DNA of 64,000 bases from Sesamum alatum (Eukaryota > Streptophyta > Magnoliopsida > Lamiales > Pedaliaceae), in NCBI GenBank assembly GCA_034509735.1, contig JACGWO010000010.1:9747193-9811192 (forward strand), written 5' to 3'. How positions within the stretch are numbered: the stretch's first letter is position 1; every line of letters starts with the position of its first letter. Positions 11,646-22,266 of this stretch are shown in pieces. Under the pieces are notes generated by a model. That model saw only the letters and a program-made list of their open reading frames with translations, was not told the DNA's origin and did not search any database. The position numbers and the translations under genes are program-made.

Positions 11646-12374
11646 ATGTCGAGCGGCAACACTGGTGATGCCCATGGCAACCCAAATAGCCCAACCAATG
11701 AGGAAAGCCCACGGAGACGCAGAGCCGGAGCAAATGCTCCTCCTGCTAGTCCCCGAGGTCGTGGAAGCCCTTCCACTCCCCGTCCAACTAGGCCGGTCAT
11801 GGGCGTTCCTGGTCAATCCGCATTCAGCCCTTTCCCCAATCCCTCTCAGTCACGCAGTGGGCCAGGTGGAAGTGGCGGGCTCGGGTCTGTTAGGGGGCCT
11901 ACAGTTCATGGGGCTCACGCAGTGCCGGTTGGGGGTGGTGGTGACGGAGGTGTTGCTGCACCAGGGGCGCTGAGGATTGGTGGGAGCCCTGCGACGAGGA
12001 AAAGGGTTTGGGAGGCTGCCGCAGGCGGCTCCGCTGCAGCAGGAGGAAATCAGCCCGGAGAGGGTGCAGGTAACATTGTGAATTGCAGCGTTTGCGGGAA
12101 GGCCTTCCTGTCGGTAAAGGCTTTGTTCGGGCACATGCGATCTCACCCTGACAGAGGTTGGAAGGGGGCACATCCTCCGCCAACGTTCAGGGCGGAGGAG
12201 GAATTTGCTGACCTCCCTGGTCTGAATCAGCCTGAAGCGCCACCTGGTGATGATGCTCAAGAGGGCGGCGATGAGGGGGAGGAAGGAGCAGGAGAAGGGG
12301 AAGAAGAAGCTGGCGATCCCGGGAATTACCGTGTGCCAGATTTGAACAACCCACCACCGCCTAATTCTAATTAA
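11646..12374 (+). CDS. Plant C2H2 zinc-finger protein with C-terminal EAR motif
   Basis: This single-exon ORF encodes 242 residues. One zinc finger spans residues 147-167 as C-x2-C-x12-H-x3-H (C147, C150, H163, H167), with the helix KALFGHMRSH, a variant of the plant QALGGH helix. The N-terminal half is low-complexity Ser/Pro/Gly with an RRRR cluster (23-26) that may act as a nuclear signal. Residues about 202-224 are Asp/Glu/Gly-rich. The C-terminus has DLNNPPP (232-238), a DLNxxP-type EAR repression motif. An LNQPEAP stretch (193-199) may be a weaker second one. Known proteins of this type are nuclear transcriptional repressors that recruit TOPLESS-type corepressors; the target genes here are unknown. 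The first in-frame ATG follows the TATA box by 72 bp. Antisense ORFs across it are shadows of its GC-rich sequence. Confidence 0.85.
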   Translation: MSSGNTGDAHGNPNSPTNEESPRRRRAGANAPPASPRGRGSPSTPRPTRPVMGVPGQSAFSPFPNPSQSRSGPGGSGGLGSVRGPTVHGAHAVPVGGGGDGGVAAPGALRIGGSPATRKRVWEAAAGGSAAAGGNQPGEGAGNIVNCSVCGKAFLSVKALFGHMRSHPDRGWKGAHPPPTFRAEEEFADLPGLNQPEAPPGDDAQEGGDEGEEGAGEGEEEAGDPGNYRVPDLNNPPPPNSN

Positions 12375-12380
12375 AAGAAT

Positions 12381-12448
12381 GCAAGAGAAATTAAAAGTTT
12401 CAGTCATGAACCCTGCAAGAGAAATTAAAAGCTTCAGTCATGAACCCT
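12381..12448 (+). repeat. 34-bp tandem duplication in the C2H2 3' UTR
   Basis: GCAAGAGAAATTAAAAG begins at 12381 and again at 12415, each followed by a TTCAGTCATGAACCCT segment. The duplication starts six bases after the stop codon, so it would lie in the transcript's 3' UTR. Confidence 0.9.
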
Positions 12449-12449
12449 A

Positions 12450-13094
12450 CCACTATTATTAAGTTTAAATTTTTCTAAATACTGTTCTATTTCCTCATCA
12501 TGTTTACATATGCAATTCTATTTTATGTATTTGATTTTGGTGGATTCGATTAATCTATACTTATCATCACATGAATGATGAAGCAACTTTTTCTTTTTGT
12601 TTTCTCGTGTTTATCATTTTGATCTTCTGTGAGGAATCACAACATTCGCGAACAGTAAGTGCATGGCCATCTATTGTCAAACTTTGCATGACTTTGTGAA
12701 AAAGGGAGGAAAAAAATTTTAGTTTATGAAACCAGTGAGAAAAAATAATTGACCGTGCAAGATATATCATAATAGTGAAAAGTGAACACGTAAGTTTCCA
12801 ATCTTAAAAATGTTTTGTTGCCTATAATACAAAATAAAAAATTATTATCGTAAACTTATTACATTTTAAAGAATCATTTACCCTATCGTTGGCGACGTCA
12901 TTTGGTGGTAACAAGTGAAAATGAAATGGACACCGCGAAGGCAGGCTTTGTGGATTAATTGTACTGGGAATTCAAATAACTGTTTTAATTTAAATTATAA
13001 TTTAAAACCACTATATATTTATCATACACATTTGTATTTGTAAAATATACTGGTAATTTTTTTAATATAAGTGACTAAACCGTATAAATCAAGT
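12450..13094. other. Intergenic stretch, no feature seen
   Basis: This AT-rich flank of the C2H2 gene probably includes its polyadenylation region. I see no coding sequence or paired repeat. Confidence 0.4.
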
Positions 13095-13317
13095 ACTTTC
13101 AAGTGGTATAATTTCTCACATTTAAGAGGATTTTTTGCACAAACTCATAATTTAAAACAAAAAATTTATCATAAATATGTGCTCAAACAGATTTTGTCAA
13201 CATTATTTACCCAGAAGAGAATAGCTTAAGTTAAATTTAATTATAATTTAAAACTATGAGTAATATACAAAGGTTTTTGGTTTTTTTTTCCTTATAAATA
13301 AAATAATTATTTTATAC
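13095..13317 (+). repeat. Tandem duplication, uninterrupted copy
   Basis: ACTTTCAAGTGGTATAATTT begins at 13095 and again at 13315. The order AAGAGGATT, GCACAAACTCATAATTTAAAA, GTGCTCAAA and TTACCCAGAAGAGAAT is kept in both. The second copy is split by the foldback element at 13424-14621. A third diverged copy lies at about 34455-34570. Confidence 0.8.
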
Positions 13318-13423
13318 TTTCAAGTGGTATAATTTATCACGCTTAAGAGGATTCTGCACAAACTCATAATTTAAAATAAAAAAATTATCATAGATTAAAG
13401 GAATGTGCTCAAATAGATATGTC
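13315..13423 (+). repeat. Tandem duplication, left part of the split copy
   Basis: This is homologous to 13095-13205 up to GTGCTCAAATAGATATGTC, after which the foldback element starts. Confidence 0.8.
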
Positions 13424-14621
13424 CAAAAAGAAGGGGTAGTGCCCTTTCTGGTCCCATGATTTATGGGATTTTATTTTTGGTCCCAAAATTATAAAAAAAA
13501 GTTTATAAAGTTAGTCCCAAAAGACTTTTCTCGTTAAGTTTTAACGGCAAGTGGACTGGAATCTGTTAATCCCCAATTGCTAAATTACTTTTTTGGTCCC
13601 ACAAAGAATGGGAGTTTGCTTTTTTTGTCCCACATTTTACGGAAAAAAAAAATTAGTACCAAAATTATTAAAAAAATTATAAAATTAGTCCCAAAACTTC
13701 AATTTTATCAATTTTTTTCATTAATCAATAAATTAATGCATAATTTTATTAAATCAATGATCAATCATTATTAAAATAGGCTAATTAGTACTTCTTTGTA
13801 TTTATTATGATCTAATTTTTAATCTAAATGATTATTTATATTTATATTTATATTAATATTTATATTAGATATAAACAAATAACAAAGTATGAGCCATACA
13901 ATAAAATAAAAAAAATAAAAAGAATGGCATTGCATGTAGAAATTGTTGATATGTGACTGAGAAATTCATTTTCACAAAATTATTATGTGATCGAGTAATA
14001 AATATTCGTATGTGATTTGAAACTATTCGATTTTTTGAAGTTTATACCAGGGCTTGTAATTAGAAAATAAAAAATAAAATGATCCAACAAGATATTTTTT
14101 ATTTTATAGTTATATATAGGTGGTACAATGTCTTTTTTTTGTCTAATTAGATATAAATATAAATAATAATTTATATTATAAATCACAAATTATATTATAA
14201 AAAATATAAAAATAAATTACTAGTCTATTCAATAGTTATTGGATAAGAGCGATTATTGATTTAATAAAATAATTCGTATGTTGTGCATTAATTTATTGAT
14301 TAATGCCAAAAAGTTGACGAAACTGATATTTTGAGACTCACTTTGCAAAATTTTTAACAATTTTGGTACAAAAAAGAATCTTTGTAAATCGTACGACCAT
14401 AAAAGCAAACATCTCACCTTTATGGGACCAAAAAAAAAGCAATTTAGCATTTAGGGGTTAATGGAAATCTACCACTTGCCGTTAAAACATAACGAAAAAC
14501 GTCTTTTGTGACTACCTTTGTAAATTTTTAATAGTTTTGGAACCAAAAATAAAATTCCATAAATTATAGGACCAAAAAGGGCACTGCCCCTTCTTTGTGG
14601 GACGAAAAAAGCAACTTAGCC
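13424..14621. mobile_element. Foldback element (about 1.2 kb) of the GGTCCC family
   Basis: The outer arms pair AAGAAGGGGTAGTGCCC (13430s) with its near complement before 14605. An inner pair begins with GCTAAATTACTTTTTTGGTC near 13578 and its inverse near 14450. The centre (about 13780-14250) is AT-rich without coding sequence. The borders are set by comparison with the unsplit duplicate at 13095-13260, where flanks on both sides are contiguous. Long arms without transposase suggest a non-autonomous Mutator-type or foldback transposon. A clear target-site duplication was not seen. Confidence 0.75.
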
Positions 14622-14690
14622 TCAACTTTTAATTACCCAGAAGAGAATCGCTTAAATTGAATTTAATTATAATTTAAAATCATTAATATG
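14622..14690 (+). repeat. Tandem duplication, right part of the split copy
   Basis: The sequence TTACCCAGAAGAGAATCGCT and its continuation resume the duplicate at the point where 13424 broke it, matching 13206-13260. Confidence 0.8.
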
Positions 14691-14768
14691 TGAGTGGTCC
14701 AATTGAGTTGGCAAAGTTGAAACCTATAATTGCGTGGGTTGTATTCAACATTAATAATACGTCTACAT

Positions 14769-14782
14769 AAATTAATAGTTGT
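14769..14782. repeat. LINE target-site duplication, left copy
   Basis: AAATTAATAGTTGT here matches 20490-20503 exactly, immediately outside the LINE. The first As could instead belong to the poly(A) side. Confidence 0.85.
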
Positions 14783-15327
14783 CTCCTCCATGGAGAGTTT
14801 GGGTCTCTCTTCCCCTGGAGAGTTTCTGCGTAGTCGTCTCACCATCGTCAACTTTGATCTCTCAGGGAATTCACATGTGTGAAGTTTTGTCTATCGTTCC
14901 CCATTTTGGTGGGTAGTCCTACTGGTGTTTTGTATTCTCGCATACAGGCATGATGACGGCCTCGCCCCAGGTTTTCCTATGGTTTAGCCATGCAGGGTCA
15001 CCCATCGACTAGCCATATCCCATCATAGCGGCGGGGCTGCCGTTTTTGTTTTCCTTGCCTTGTTTTCTTTTCTCGTTGTTTTGGTGTTTTGTTTTCTTTT
15101 CTGTCGTCTCTTCTTGGTTTTTTCTTGTTTAAGGGGTTTTAAGGTTTCTGGTTTCCTTTTTCGTTGCTTGGTTTAGGTGTTTAGTTTCTTACTTCTTATC
15201 GGGTTTCGCTGATCTGTTTTGGGCGCCTCCTTTTCTTTTTCAGGTTTAACGGCTCCAGCTTCTTTCGTCGGCACTATCTCTGGGGTGTTTTGGCGGCCGG
15301 TTTTTCTCATCTGTTACGGTAGTTTAG
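14783..15327 (+). other. LINE 5' UTR
   Basis: This is non-coding leader between the target-site duplication and the ORF1 start, with T-rich stretches near 15050-15200. It presumably held the internal promoter. Confidence 0.6.
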
Positions 15328-16092
15328 GTGGCGATGGACGGTATACTAGGCCAGTTGAAGCGGGGGCTTAACCTTACAGGGGATGAGGACGCCGGCATGG
15401 CAATGTCGGATGAGATTTGGCAGCAGGACTCGGGGCAATACCAGTTGTGTCTGGTCGGCAGGGTTCTTACTAGCCGCGCCTACAACTGTGAGGGCATGTG
15501 TCAGTCTGTCAAGGGTATGCTGAATGCAGTGAAGGGTTTAGAGATCAAACAGCTCCCTGGAGGGCATTTTCTGCTTCCTTTCTCCCATATCATCGATAAG
15601 AACCGCGCTCTAGTGGGTTGCCCTTGGAGTTTTGAGCATAATCTGTTGATCCTTAACAGTATCGGCATCGATGTGAACCCAATGCTAGTGGATCTGGGGT
15701 GGTGTGAGTTTCACGTCCAAGTTCACGATCTGCCCCTTAGTCAGATGAATCTGGAGGTCGCTACTTTAATCGGCAACCAAATTGGACAATTCAGGGAGTT
15801 AGAGTTGGATGAACATGGCCACCCGGGCAGGGCTTTTCTCAAGATTCGGGTTGCCCTTGATGTAAGCTTACCCCTCAAGCGAGCACTTCGGCTCCGGCCA
15901 TTGTCAGGGGAGGATCTGGTGGTTACCTTCATGTATGAAAGGTTGCCGAATTTCTGCTATCTCTGTGGTCGGTTGGGACATCTCGGGCGGCAAAGTGAAC
16001 TGTTATTTGAAGAGGGCTTCGAGGATCCGGGACTGGATTCCTCTTACAGAGTTTGGCTACGGGCCACTGCCCCCAGGATGTCCAACGAGTGA
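15328..16092 (+). pseudogene. LINE ORF1 (DUF4283 and CCHC knuckle), truncated
   Basis: The frame gives 254 residues. Residues about 35-200 fit the DUF4283 domain of plant LINE ORF1 proteins (GRVLTSRAYN, PWSF, WCEFHVQVHDLP). A CCHC-type knuckle follows: C210, C213 and H218 are present, but the fourth ligand position, residue 223, is Ser. The frame then stops early; an overlapping frame continues to about 16378, indicating a frameshift. Such proteins bind the LINE RNA; this copy is unlikely to do so normally. Confidence 0.75.
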
Positions 16093-16767
16093 ACAGAAGC
16101 GTCTTGGCCAAGCCCTGCTCCGTCGACACGATTCGGCCCGCGGGAGGGGGATCGGCGTGGTAAGAACATCTTTGGCTCTTTCGACTCTCACCCTCGACAA
16201 GGTGATCTCTCTGCACATTGGGGAAGATTGGATCCCCAGGTTGGACACGGGAGGCAGAATCCTCATGTGGGGTTCGTCGCAGAGGCGTGCTCTCAAGCAA
16301 ACCTACCGACTCGGAGTCTATAATTCCGGAGATGGCACCAGGGCGTGTTCACCCCTTAGCATGTCCGCGCAGGATTGAGGAGTTGACATAAACGGAGGAT
16401 AGTGCGGGGCATGGGGGGCCTTCTTCAGCGCGATTGAAGGCTGCTCAGGAGGGGCGGGTTGAGACGGGGTACACTCAGGACATCACAGATTCAGGTCAGC
16501 TGCTCTGTATGGCAGGCTCTCCGGAGGTTCAGACGAATTAGGTTTCAGCCCCCATTCACTTCGCTGCCCAAACAGGGCCATGAAGGGCAGGTCCACGCCG
16601 TCGAGGGAGACGGGCAAGAGCTACTACCAGCCCTACAGCCCGGAAAAGAGAGCGGGGGCTTATTCTTCCAACGGAGGATCATGGTGTGACCCAAGTTATG
16701 AAGCGCCGATGGTTACTTGATGATGACTCAGATATTCTATCGGTAGAGGTAGCCCCGCCGGACACTA

Positions 16768-17490
16768 TGAATCTCCTAGTAGAACTGTCAGGGATTGGGG
16801 TCCCTTGGATAGTTCGAACCCTCGGTGATCTTGTTCGCCGTCACAACCCCGGCTTGGTTTTTATCTCCGAGACCAAGTGTTCTGCTAGGAGATGCAAGTT
16901 TTTGAGATAACGGTTGGATTACTTTGGTTTTGATGTGGACTCCAAGGGTAAGAGCGGGGGCCTGTTTCTTCTTTGGAGGAAGGATGTTGGGGTTACACTG
17001 CAATCTTACTCAAAACACAATATTGACGTCACGGTTTGTGTCGTAGGCACGGATAGTTGGCGGTTCACGGGCTTCCACGGACACCCCGACGCAGCCAAAC
17101 ACCACATATCGTGGGACCTGCTTCGCCGCCTCAGTACGCTTTCTATTCGGCCCTAGATATGTGTCGGGGTTTCAACAAGATTTTGCAACAAAGCGAAAAG
17201 CAAGCGCTCTTCGCTAGACCCAGTTGGCAGATCGAGAACTTCCGTCGGTGTTTAGCAGGTTGTCAGCTTATTGACCTGGGGTATATCGGAGCGCCCTTCA
17301 CATGGTGTAATAATCGGGAAAAGACCTCATACAGTACATGAGAGGTTAGATCGAGTCTGCGGCATAGCATCATGGATGTCTCGGTTCCCCAATACTATGG
17401 TAACATACGTTGTCTGTGGATGTTCGGACCATTGTGCACTCTTGATCTCGACGGAATCAACCGGTTTTTTCTGAGCAGCAACGGCGGCAA
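16768..17490 (+). pseudogene. LINE ORF2 endonuclease region
   Basis: An apurinic-endonuclease-like fold is read across broken frames: LVFISETK (16850s), GGLFLLWR (16950s), WRFTGFHGHP (17055-17090), then LIDLGYIGAPFTWCNN and HERLDRV. Frames break at about 16910, 17156 and 17340. It provides the nick for target-primed reverse transcription in active elements. Confidence 0.75.
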
Positions 17491-17541
17491 CGCCGTTATT
17501 GATTTGAAGTAGCCTGATTATGGGACTCGGGGTGTGAGGAC

Positions 17542-19215
17542 ATGGTCCGCACCGACTGGCAAGGTGACGGAGCTGCTGCTGGCAGCCATACTCTCCATCG
17601 GATCAAGGCCACGGGCGAGGCACTGTTACAGTGGGATAAGGGGAACTTCGGCAATATTCGCCAGACACTTCTGAGCCTGAATGATCGAATTGGTGTGCTG
17701 CACCAGGCTACCATCACCCCGCAGTCGAAACAGCAGATTCAGCGCCTGAGGGATGAACTTGAGAAGACGTCGGCCCCGGAGGAGCTTCTGTGGAAAATTA
17801 GAGAGAAGGCGCAATGGCTCCGTGAGGGAGACCACAACACAGCCTTCTTCGATGCCCAGGCTAGCACTAGACGGAGTCGGAACACTATTAAGCGACTGAC
17901 GGATGAGGGGGGGACGGTTCGGACGTCCGTGGCTGACATTCAAGTAGTGGTAAACTCCTACTTCAAGCATATTTTCATATCTACCGACCCCGAGGCTGCC
18001 GTAATTGATGAGATCATGGCCACCATCTCATCGCGGATTCATAGTACGACGAACGATACACTGTTGCAGCCGTTCACACCTGATGAAGTCAAGGAGGCCC
18101 TCGATCAGATCCACCCATTCAAGTCCCCCGGCCCGGACGGTATGTCTCCTCTTATCTTTCAGAAATTTTGGTCTATCGTTGGTTCGGATGTCACGAATTG
18201 TGTCATTAGTTTTCTAAATGATCGGTGCATGTTTGAGGGTTTTAATGCGACCCATATTGTGTTGATTCCTTAATGTGATTCACCGGAGTTTGTCACCCAG
18301 TTTCGTCCTATTAGTCTGTGCAATGTCATATATAAAATCGCTTCCAAAGCAATCTCTAATCATCTCAAACCCCTCCTAAACAGTATAATTTCTGAGTCTC
18401 AGTCTGCTTTTATTCCCGGTCGTCTCATCATTGATAATATGCTTCTTGCATATGAATGGAACCATTTTCTGTCACACAAACGTCGGGGTTGCTGCTCATG
18501 CCTCTTTGAAACTTGACATCAGTAAGGCTTATGACCCGTGGAATGGCTCTTTTCTTGAGAGGGTACTGACTAGATTAGGTTTTCATGAACATTTGTGCGC
18601 CTTATCACGCTTTGTGTCTCCACGGTGTCCTACTCTTTTCTGCTTAATGGGAAAGAGTTCGGTCTCTTTCAACCGAGGCAAGGGCTACGGCAAGGTGACC
18701 CCCTCTCTCCCTACTTGTTTCTCTTTTGTGCAGAAGCTTTCAGTTGCATGATTCAGGAGGAAGAACGCCTCGAGCGGATTAAAGGAGTGGTGGTTAGCAG
18801 GACAGCCCCCCGTGTCTCCCACCTCTTGTTCGCTGACGACACCCTGCTCTTCTGTCAAGAAACAAGGGAGGCTATGGAGTGCGTCAAGACACTTTTGGCT
18901 CGCTTTGAAGCAGCCTCGGGTTTACAAATCAATTTGCAGAAGTCGGCGATTGTCTTCAGCAAGAACATGCCGAGGGAGCTCCAGGTCGATCTTGCGACAC
19001 AGCTCGGGGTTATTTTGGTTGAGAAGCATGAAAAATACCTGGGCCTTCCAGCCATCGTTGGCAGATCAAAGCGGGAGGTCTTCTCTTGTCTCAAGAACCG
19101 ATTCTGGGCAAAGGTTAAAAATTGGTGCGCCAAACGTCAATCACAAGCAAGCCGCTTGGTGTTGATCAAAGAATTTCTCCAGGCCATTCCCACTTACGTA
19201 ATGAGTTGTTTCTAG
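17542..19215 (+). pseudogene. LINE ORF2 reverse transcriptase region
   Basis: Motifs appear in order: IREKAQWLREGDHNTAFF, FKSPGPDGMSPLIFQKFW (about 18119-18172), an ISESQSAFIPGR segment after a stop at 18273, LDISKAYD (about 18505), RQGDPLSPYLFLFCAEAFS (about 18690), then LLFADDTLLFC (about 18823) with the catalytic FADD intact. IKEFLQAIPTYVMSCF closes the region before a stop at 19215. At least two frameshifts separate the blocks. Confidence 0.85.
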
Positions 19216-19225
19216 ATTCCAGAGG

Positions 19226-20190
19226 GTGTTCTGCATGAACTTGAAAGCATCGCGGCAAGATTTTTCTGGCAGCGGGCAGCAACATAGCATCCATTGGCTT
19301 GCTTGGGAGAAATTATGCCGCCGCAAAGCCGATGGAGGACTGGGACTACGGCAATTCCGTGCTTTTAATCTCGCCATGCTCGCCAAGCAAGCGTGGCGTC
19401 TCATTACCCAGCCAAACACATTGTTAAGTCAAGTGCTGAAGTGTAAATATTTCCCCGACTCGGACTTCTTCGGGGCCAAAATTGGAGGACAGTCCTCCTT
19501 CACATGGCGGTCGCTGCTGGCTGCGTGCTATGTACTTTTGCAATGCTGCCGTTGGGAGGTTGGCTCAAGACGACACATTCACATCCACAGCGACAGTTGG
19601 TTGCCGTGCCCAGAATTGTTCAGACCGGTTCATCCTCATTTTCTGCTCCCTCTTTCAGCGACAATGGATTCTCTTATGATCAAGGGGACACGCGAGTGGA
19701 ACGAGGATCTTGTTCGAACACACTTTTTCGAGGAGGACGCATCCTGCATTTTGGGGATTTCTTCGACCGCCAATGGAGACTATTGGATGGTTTGGCACTT
19801 CGATACCAAAGGATGCTTCACAGTTCGGAGTGCTTATGGCATGGCGCTTCGACTGCTCTCGACGGCCAGTTCTTCCTCTAGTAGTCTGGCGCTGTCCGAG
19901 GCCTCAGGTAACTCATGGAATTTTCTCTAGAGCTGGAAACTCTCCCCAAAGGTCATTCTATTCGCTTGGCGGGCATGTCGGGGGGCCATTTCGGTGCAAT
20001 GCAGCCTGCTCTCGAAGGGGATGGATATCCCAACCATTTGCTGGAGGTGTTCTGACCACGCTGAGACCTTGGGCCACCTCCTGTTGCGATGCACCTTTTC
20101 CAGGCAGACATGGGCGTTGACGAACATCCCGCGGCGTTGTGTTGACCATGATCCCGAAGACATTGAGAAATGGATGAGGTGGGCATTCTA
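19226..20190 (+). pseudogene. LINE ORF2 C-terminal zf-RVT region
   Basis: WLAWEKLCRRKADGGLGLR and FNLAMLAKQAWRL precede a cysteine/histidine module read at about 20035-20100 (CWRCSDHAETLGHLLLRC). Stops at 19928 and 20190 break the frame. This zinc module is typical of plant L1-type ORF2. Confidence 0.8.
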
Positions 20191-20489
20191 GCGATTGGGG
20201 GGGTGGCGAGTTTGCTCTCTTTCTCACGGTCTGTTGGTCTTTGTGGTGGAGTCGGAATCAATTACTCTTTGAGGCGCAGATAAGCTCCCCGCTGGAGGTA
20301 GTTGAACGCGCACGACGCCTATTATAGGCTTCGACAAACGACCCTCAACGCGAGGGTGCAGCGAGGGCTATGAGGGATTGTTTAGTTCTCTGGCTTTGGA
20401 TTCTGCTTTCATTTTTTTTTCTTCCTTGTGTTTTGCTTTGATGTTTTCCTAGTTTTTAATAATATGACCCACCTTTCTTCTCAAAAAAA

Positions 20490-20503
20490 AAATTAATAGT
20501 TGT
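20490..20503. repeat. LINE target-site duplication, right copy
   Basis: It is identical to 14769-14782 and directly follows the A-rich tail. Confidence 0.85.
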
Positions 20504-20759
20504 TGATTACTTAATTAATCGACGTCATAAATATTTATAATTGATAATTAATATATTGTTATAATTTATAGAAATTGAGATTATAATATTATTATAATTG
20601 ATTCATACAAAAAAAAGAAAAAAAATAGTTGAGTGTGAAACATTCCATATATACTTTATCGAATATTTTTATGTATCCCAAATTAAAAAATCTATGTAAT
20701 TTTTTTAGTCCCAAACTCCAACTTCCATTAATTTTTAAATTAAAAAGCCCTTATCACAT

Positions 20760-20928
20760 CACTACAAGAAAATTATTCAATAACAACGAAAAATATTAGC
20801 GTCAAACTAATTAGCAAGTGAAATTCTCGTTGCTAATTTATATTTATTAATTAATACAATAAATTTACCTGTTGATACATTTATCAACGAAAATTTACTT
20901 GATGACGAATTTGGCAACGAATTGTTTA

Positions 20929-20964
<36 letters not shown>

Positions 20965-21350
20965 TAGGGGTTTAATGCAATTTACCCTCCTATGATATTG
21001 CAAATGAGCAAATTACCCCCCCCCCCTCCTATGAAAAAAATTTAGCAATTTATCCCCCTGTGTTTTTCAAAGCGAAGCAATTTACCTCCCTCTAGGGAGG
21101 TAAATTGCTTCATTTTACAAAATACAAGAGGGAGGTAAATTGCTTAATTTTAAAAAATATAAGGGGGTAAATTGCTATTTATTTTTTCATAGGGGAGTAA
21201 TTTGCAGATTTGCAATATCACAGGGGGGTTGCTAGCATTTTTCCCTATTAAATAGTGTAGATTAACAACAATAATTTATTTGCTAATTAGCTCGATGCTG
21301 AATTTAGCATTAAATTTTTTCGTAGTTGTTAAGCTTTATTTCTTGTATTG
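20760..21350. mobile_element. Non-autonomous CACTA-type element
   Basis: The left end is CACTACAAGAAAATT. The right end reads inverted as CAATACAAGAAAT. Sub-terminal GCAACGAA/TTCGTTGC-type motifs recur on both sides. A 279-bp foldback element is inserted inside. No transposase remains. A 3-bp target duplication is not evident (CAT versus TAA), and the right terminus has one base change in CACTA. Confidence 0.65.
20967..21245. mobile_element. Foldback MITE (279 bp) with 9-bp duplication
   Basis: It is flanked by TATTAAATA at 20958-20966 and 21246-21254. Its two halves are inverted copies carrying GGGAGGTAAATTGCTT-type motifs, with ends GGGGTTTAATGC and inverted GGGAAAAATGC. The 9-bp duplication points to Mutator-type mobilisation. 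It is nested in the CACTA element. Confidence 0.85.
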
Positions 21351-21354
21351 TAAT

Positions 21355-21949
21355 GAATTTGAAAATGTGGACAGAAATTAAAGTAAGAGGGCAAAATTAC
21401 ATTTGTAGCCCCAATTAAGATTCTTAGAAATTGTTGTCCCAAATTTTATAAGATTATCACAAATGATAATTAATTTCTTTTTTTTTAGTAATAAATTGAT
21501 AGGTAGGAATGAAAGGGGAAGGGAAGCATTTCTCAAATCCATTCCTACATCTATTATTGGTATGATTTATCTTTCAGAATTCTTATTTCCTTATATATAG
21601 AATTAGCCATTCTCTCCCCTAACATGGTATTAGCTATTCTGAACATGTTGTGAATGAAAGCTTTTCTTTTTCCCCCTCATATTAGCTTAATATTTAATTT
21701 TAATTGTTATTAAATTTAAGTACTTTTTGTATCTAGTACTGAGAGCGTATGCATGATAATCAAAAGGTTATACTAATTTCAGATTTAATTATTTGTATTA
21801 ATTCAAAATATTTCTTTAACAAAGTATTGAACAAATAATGGTAGATGCATTATGATTAAGTAGATTAATCCATTCAAATCAATTTATTTTTCGCAGAAAA
21901 CTAAAAACTATATATTTATTGAGTCAATAAACTATTTCTTATCTAAATG
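21355..21949. other. Intergenic stretch, no feature seen
   Basis: AT-rich sequence without a supportable ORF, repeat pair or terminus. Confidence 0.4.
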
Positions 21950-21958
21950 GGTAAAAGG

Positions 21959-22266
21959 CTTTTTTGGTCCCGTAATAATAGGGCATTATTTATTTGGTAC
22001 CACAATTTAGGTAGGTGGTTGTTTTAGTCCCATAAAACACGTTTTTCAATGTTTTGGGTTCCCAAAAATCATGTGCAACTTAGGTAGGTAGCTGTTTTAG
22101 TCCCATAAAATACGTTTTTCAGCTTTTTTTTGTCCCAACACATGACATGTTGGGATCAAAAAAATTGAAAAACGTATTTTATGAGACTAAAACAACCACC
22201 TACCTAAGTTGTGGTACCAAAACAAATAATGTCTTAGTCTTACGGAACCAAAAAAATATTTTGCCA
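21959..22266. mobile_element. Foldback MITE (308 bp) with 9-bp duplication
   Basis: It is flanked by TATCTAAAT at 21950-21958 and 22267-22275. The arms are inverted copies: GGTACCACAATTTAGGTAGG on the left and its near complement at about 22195-22215. The ends read GGGTAAAAGGCTTTTTTGG and, inverted, TGGCAAAATATTTTTTTGG. The latter matches the left end of the MULE at 3426. An extra partial repeat of the arm sits near 22080. Confidence 0.88.

Larger units (their letters stand above)
14783..20489 (+). mobile_element. Full-length L1-type LINE, inactivated (about 5.7 kb)
   Basis: The element runs from CTCCTCCATGGAGAGTTTGG to a short A run at 20483-20490. It is bounded by 14-bp direct repeats (12 bp if the shared As are excluded). 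Order: about 0.55 kb of 5' UTR, an ORF1 with DUF4283 and zinc knuckle, endonuclease, reverse transcriptase, zf-RVT, then a 3' UTR. No RNase H was recognised. ORF2 is broken by many frameshifts and stops. The GC content is clearly above the neighbouring AT-rich DNA, consistent with a relatively recent insertion. Confidence 0.9.

Noticed and set aside
11850..12407. Long minus-strand ORFs across the C2H2 gene
   Set aside because: They lack family features and mirror the GC-rich sense gene.
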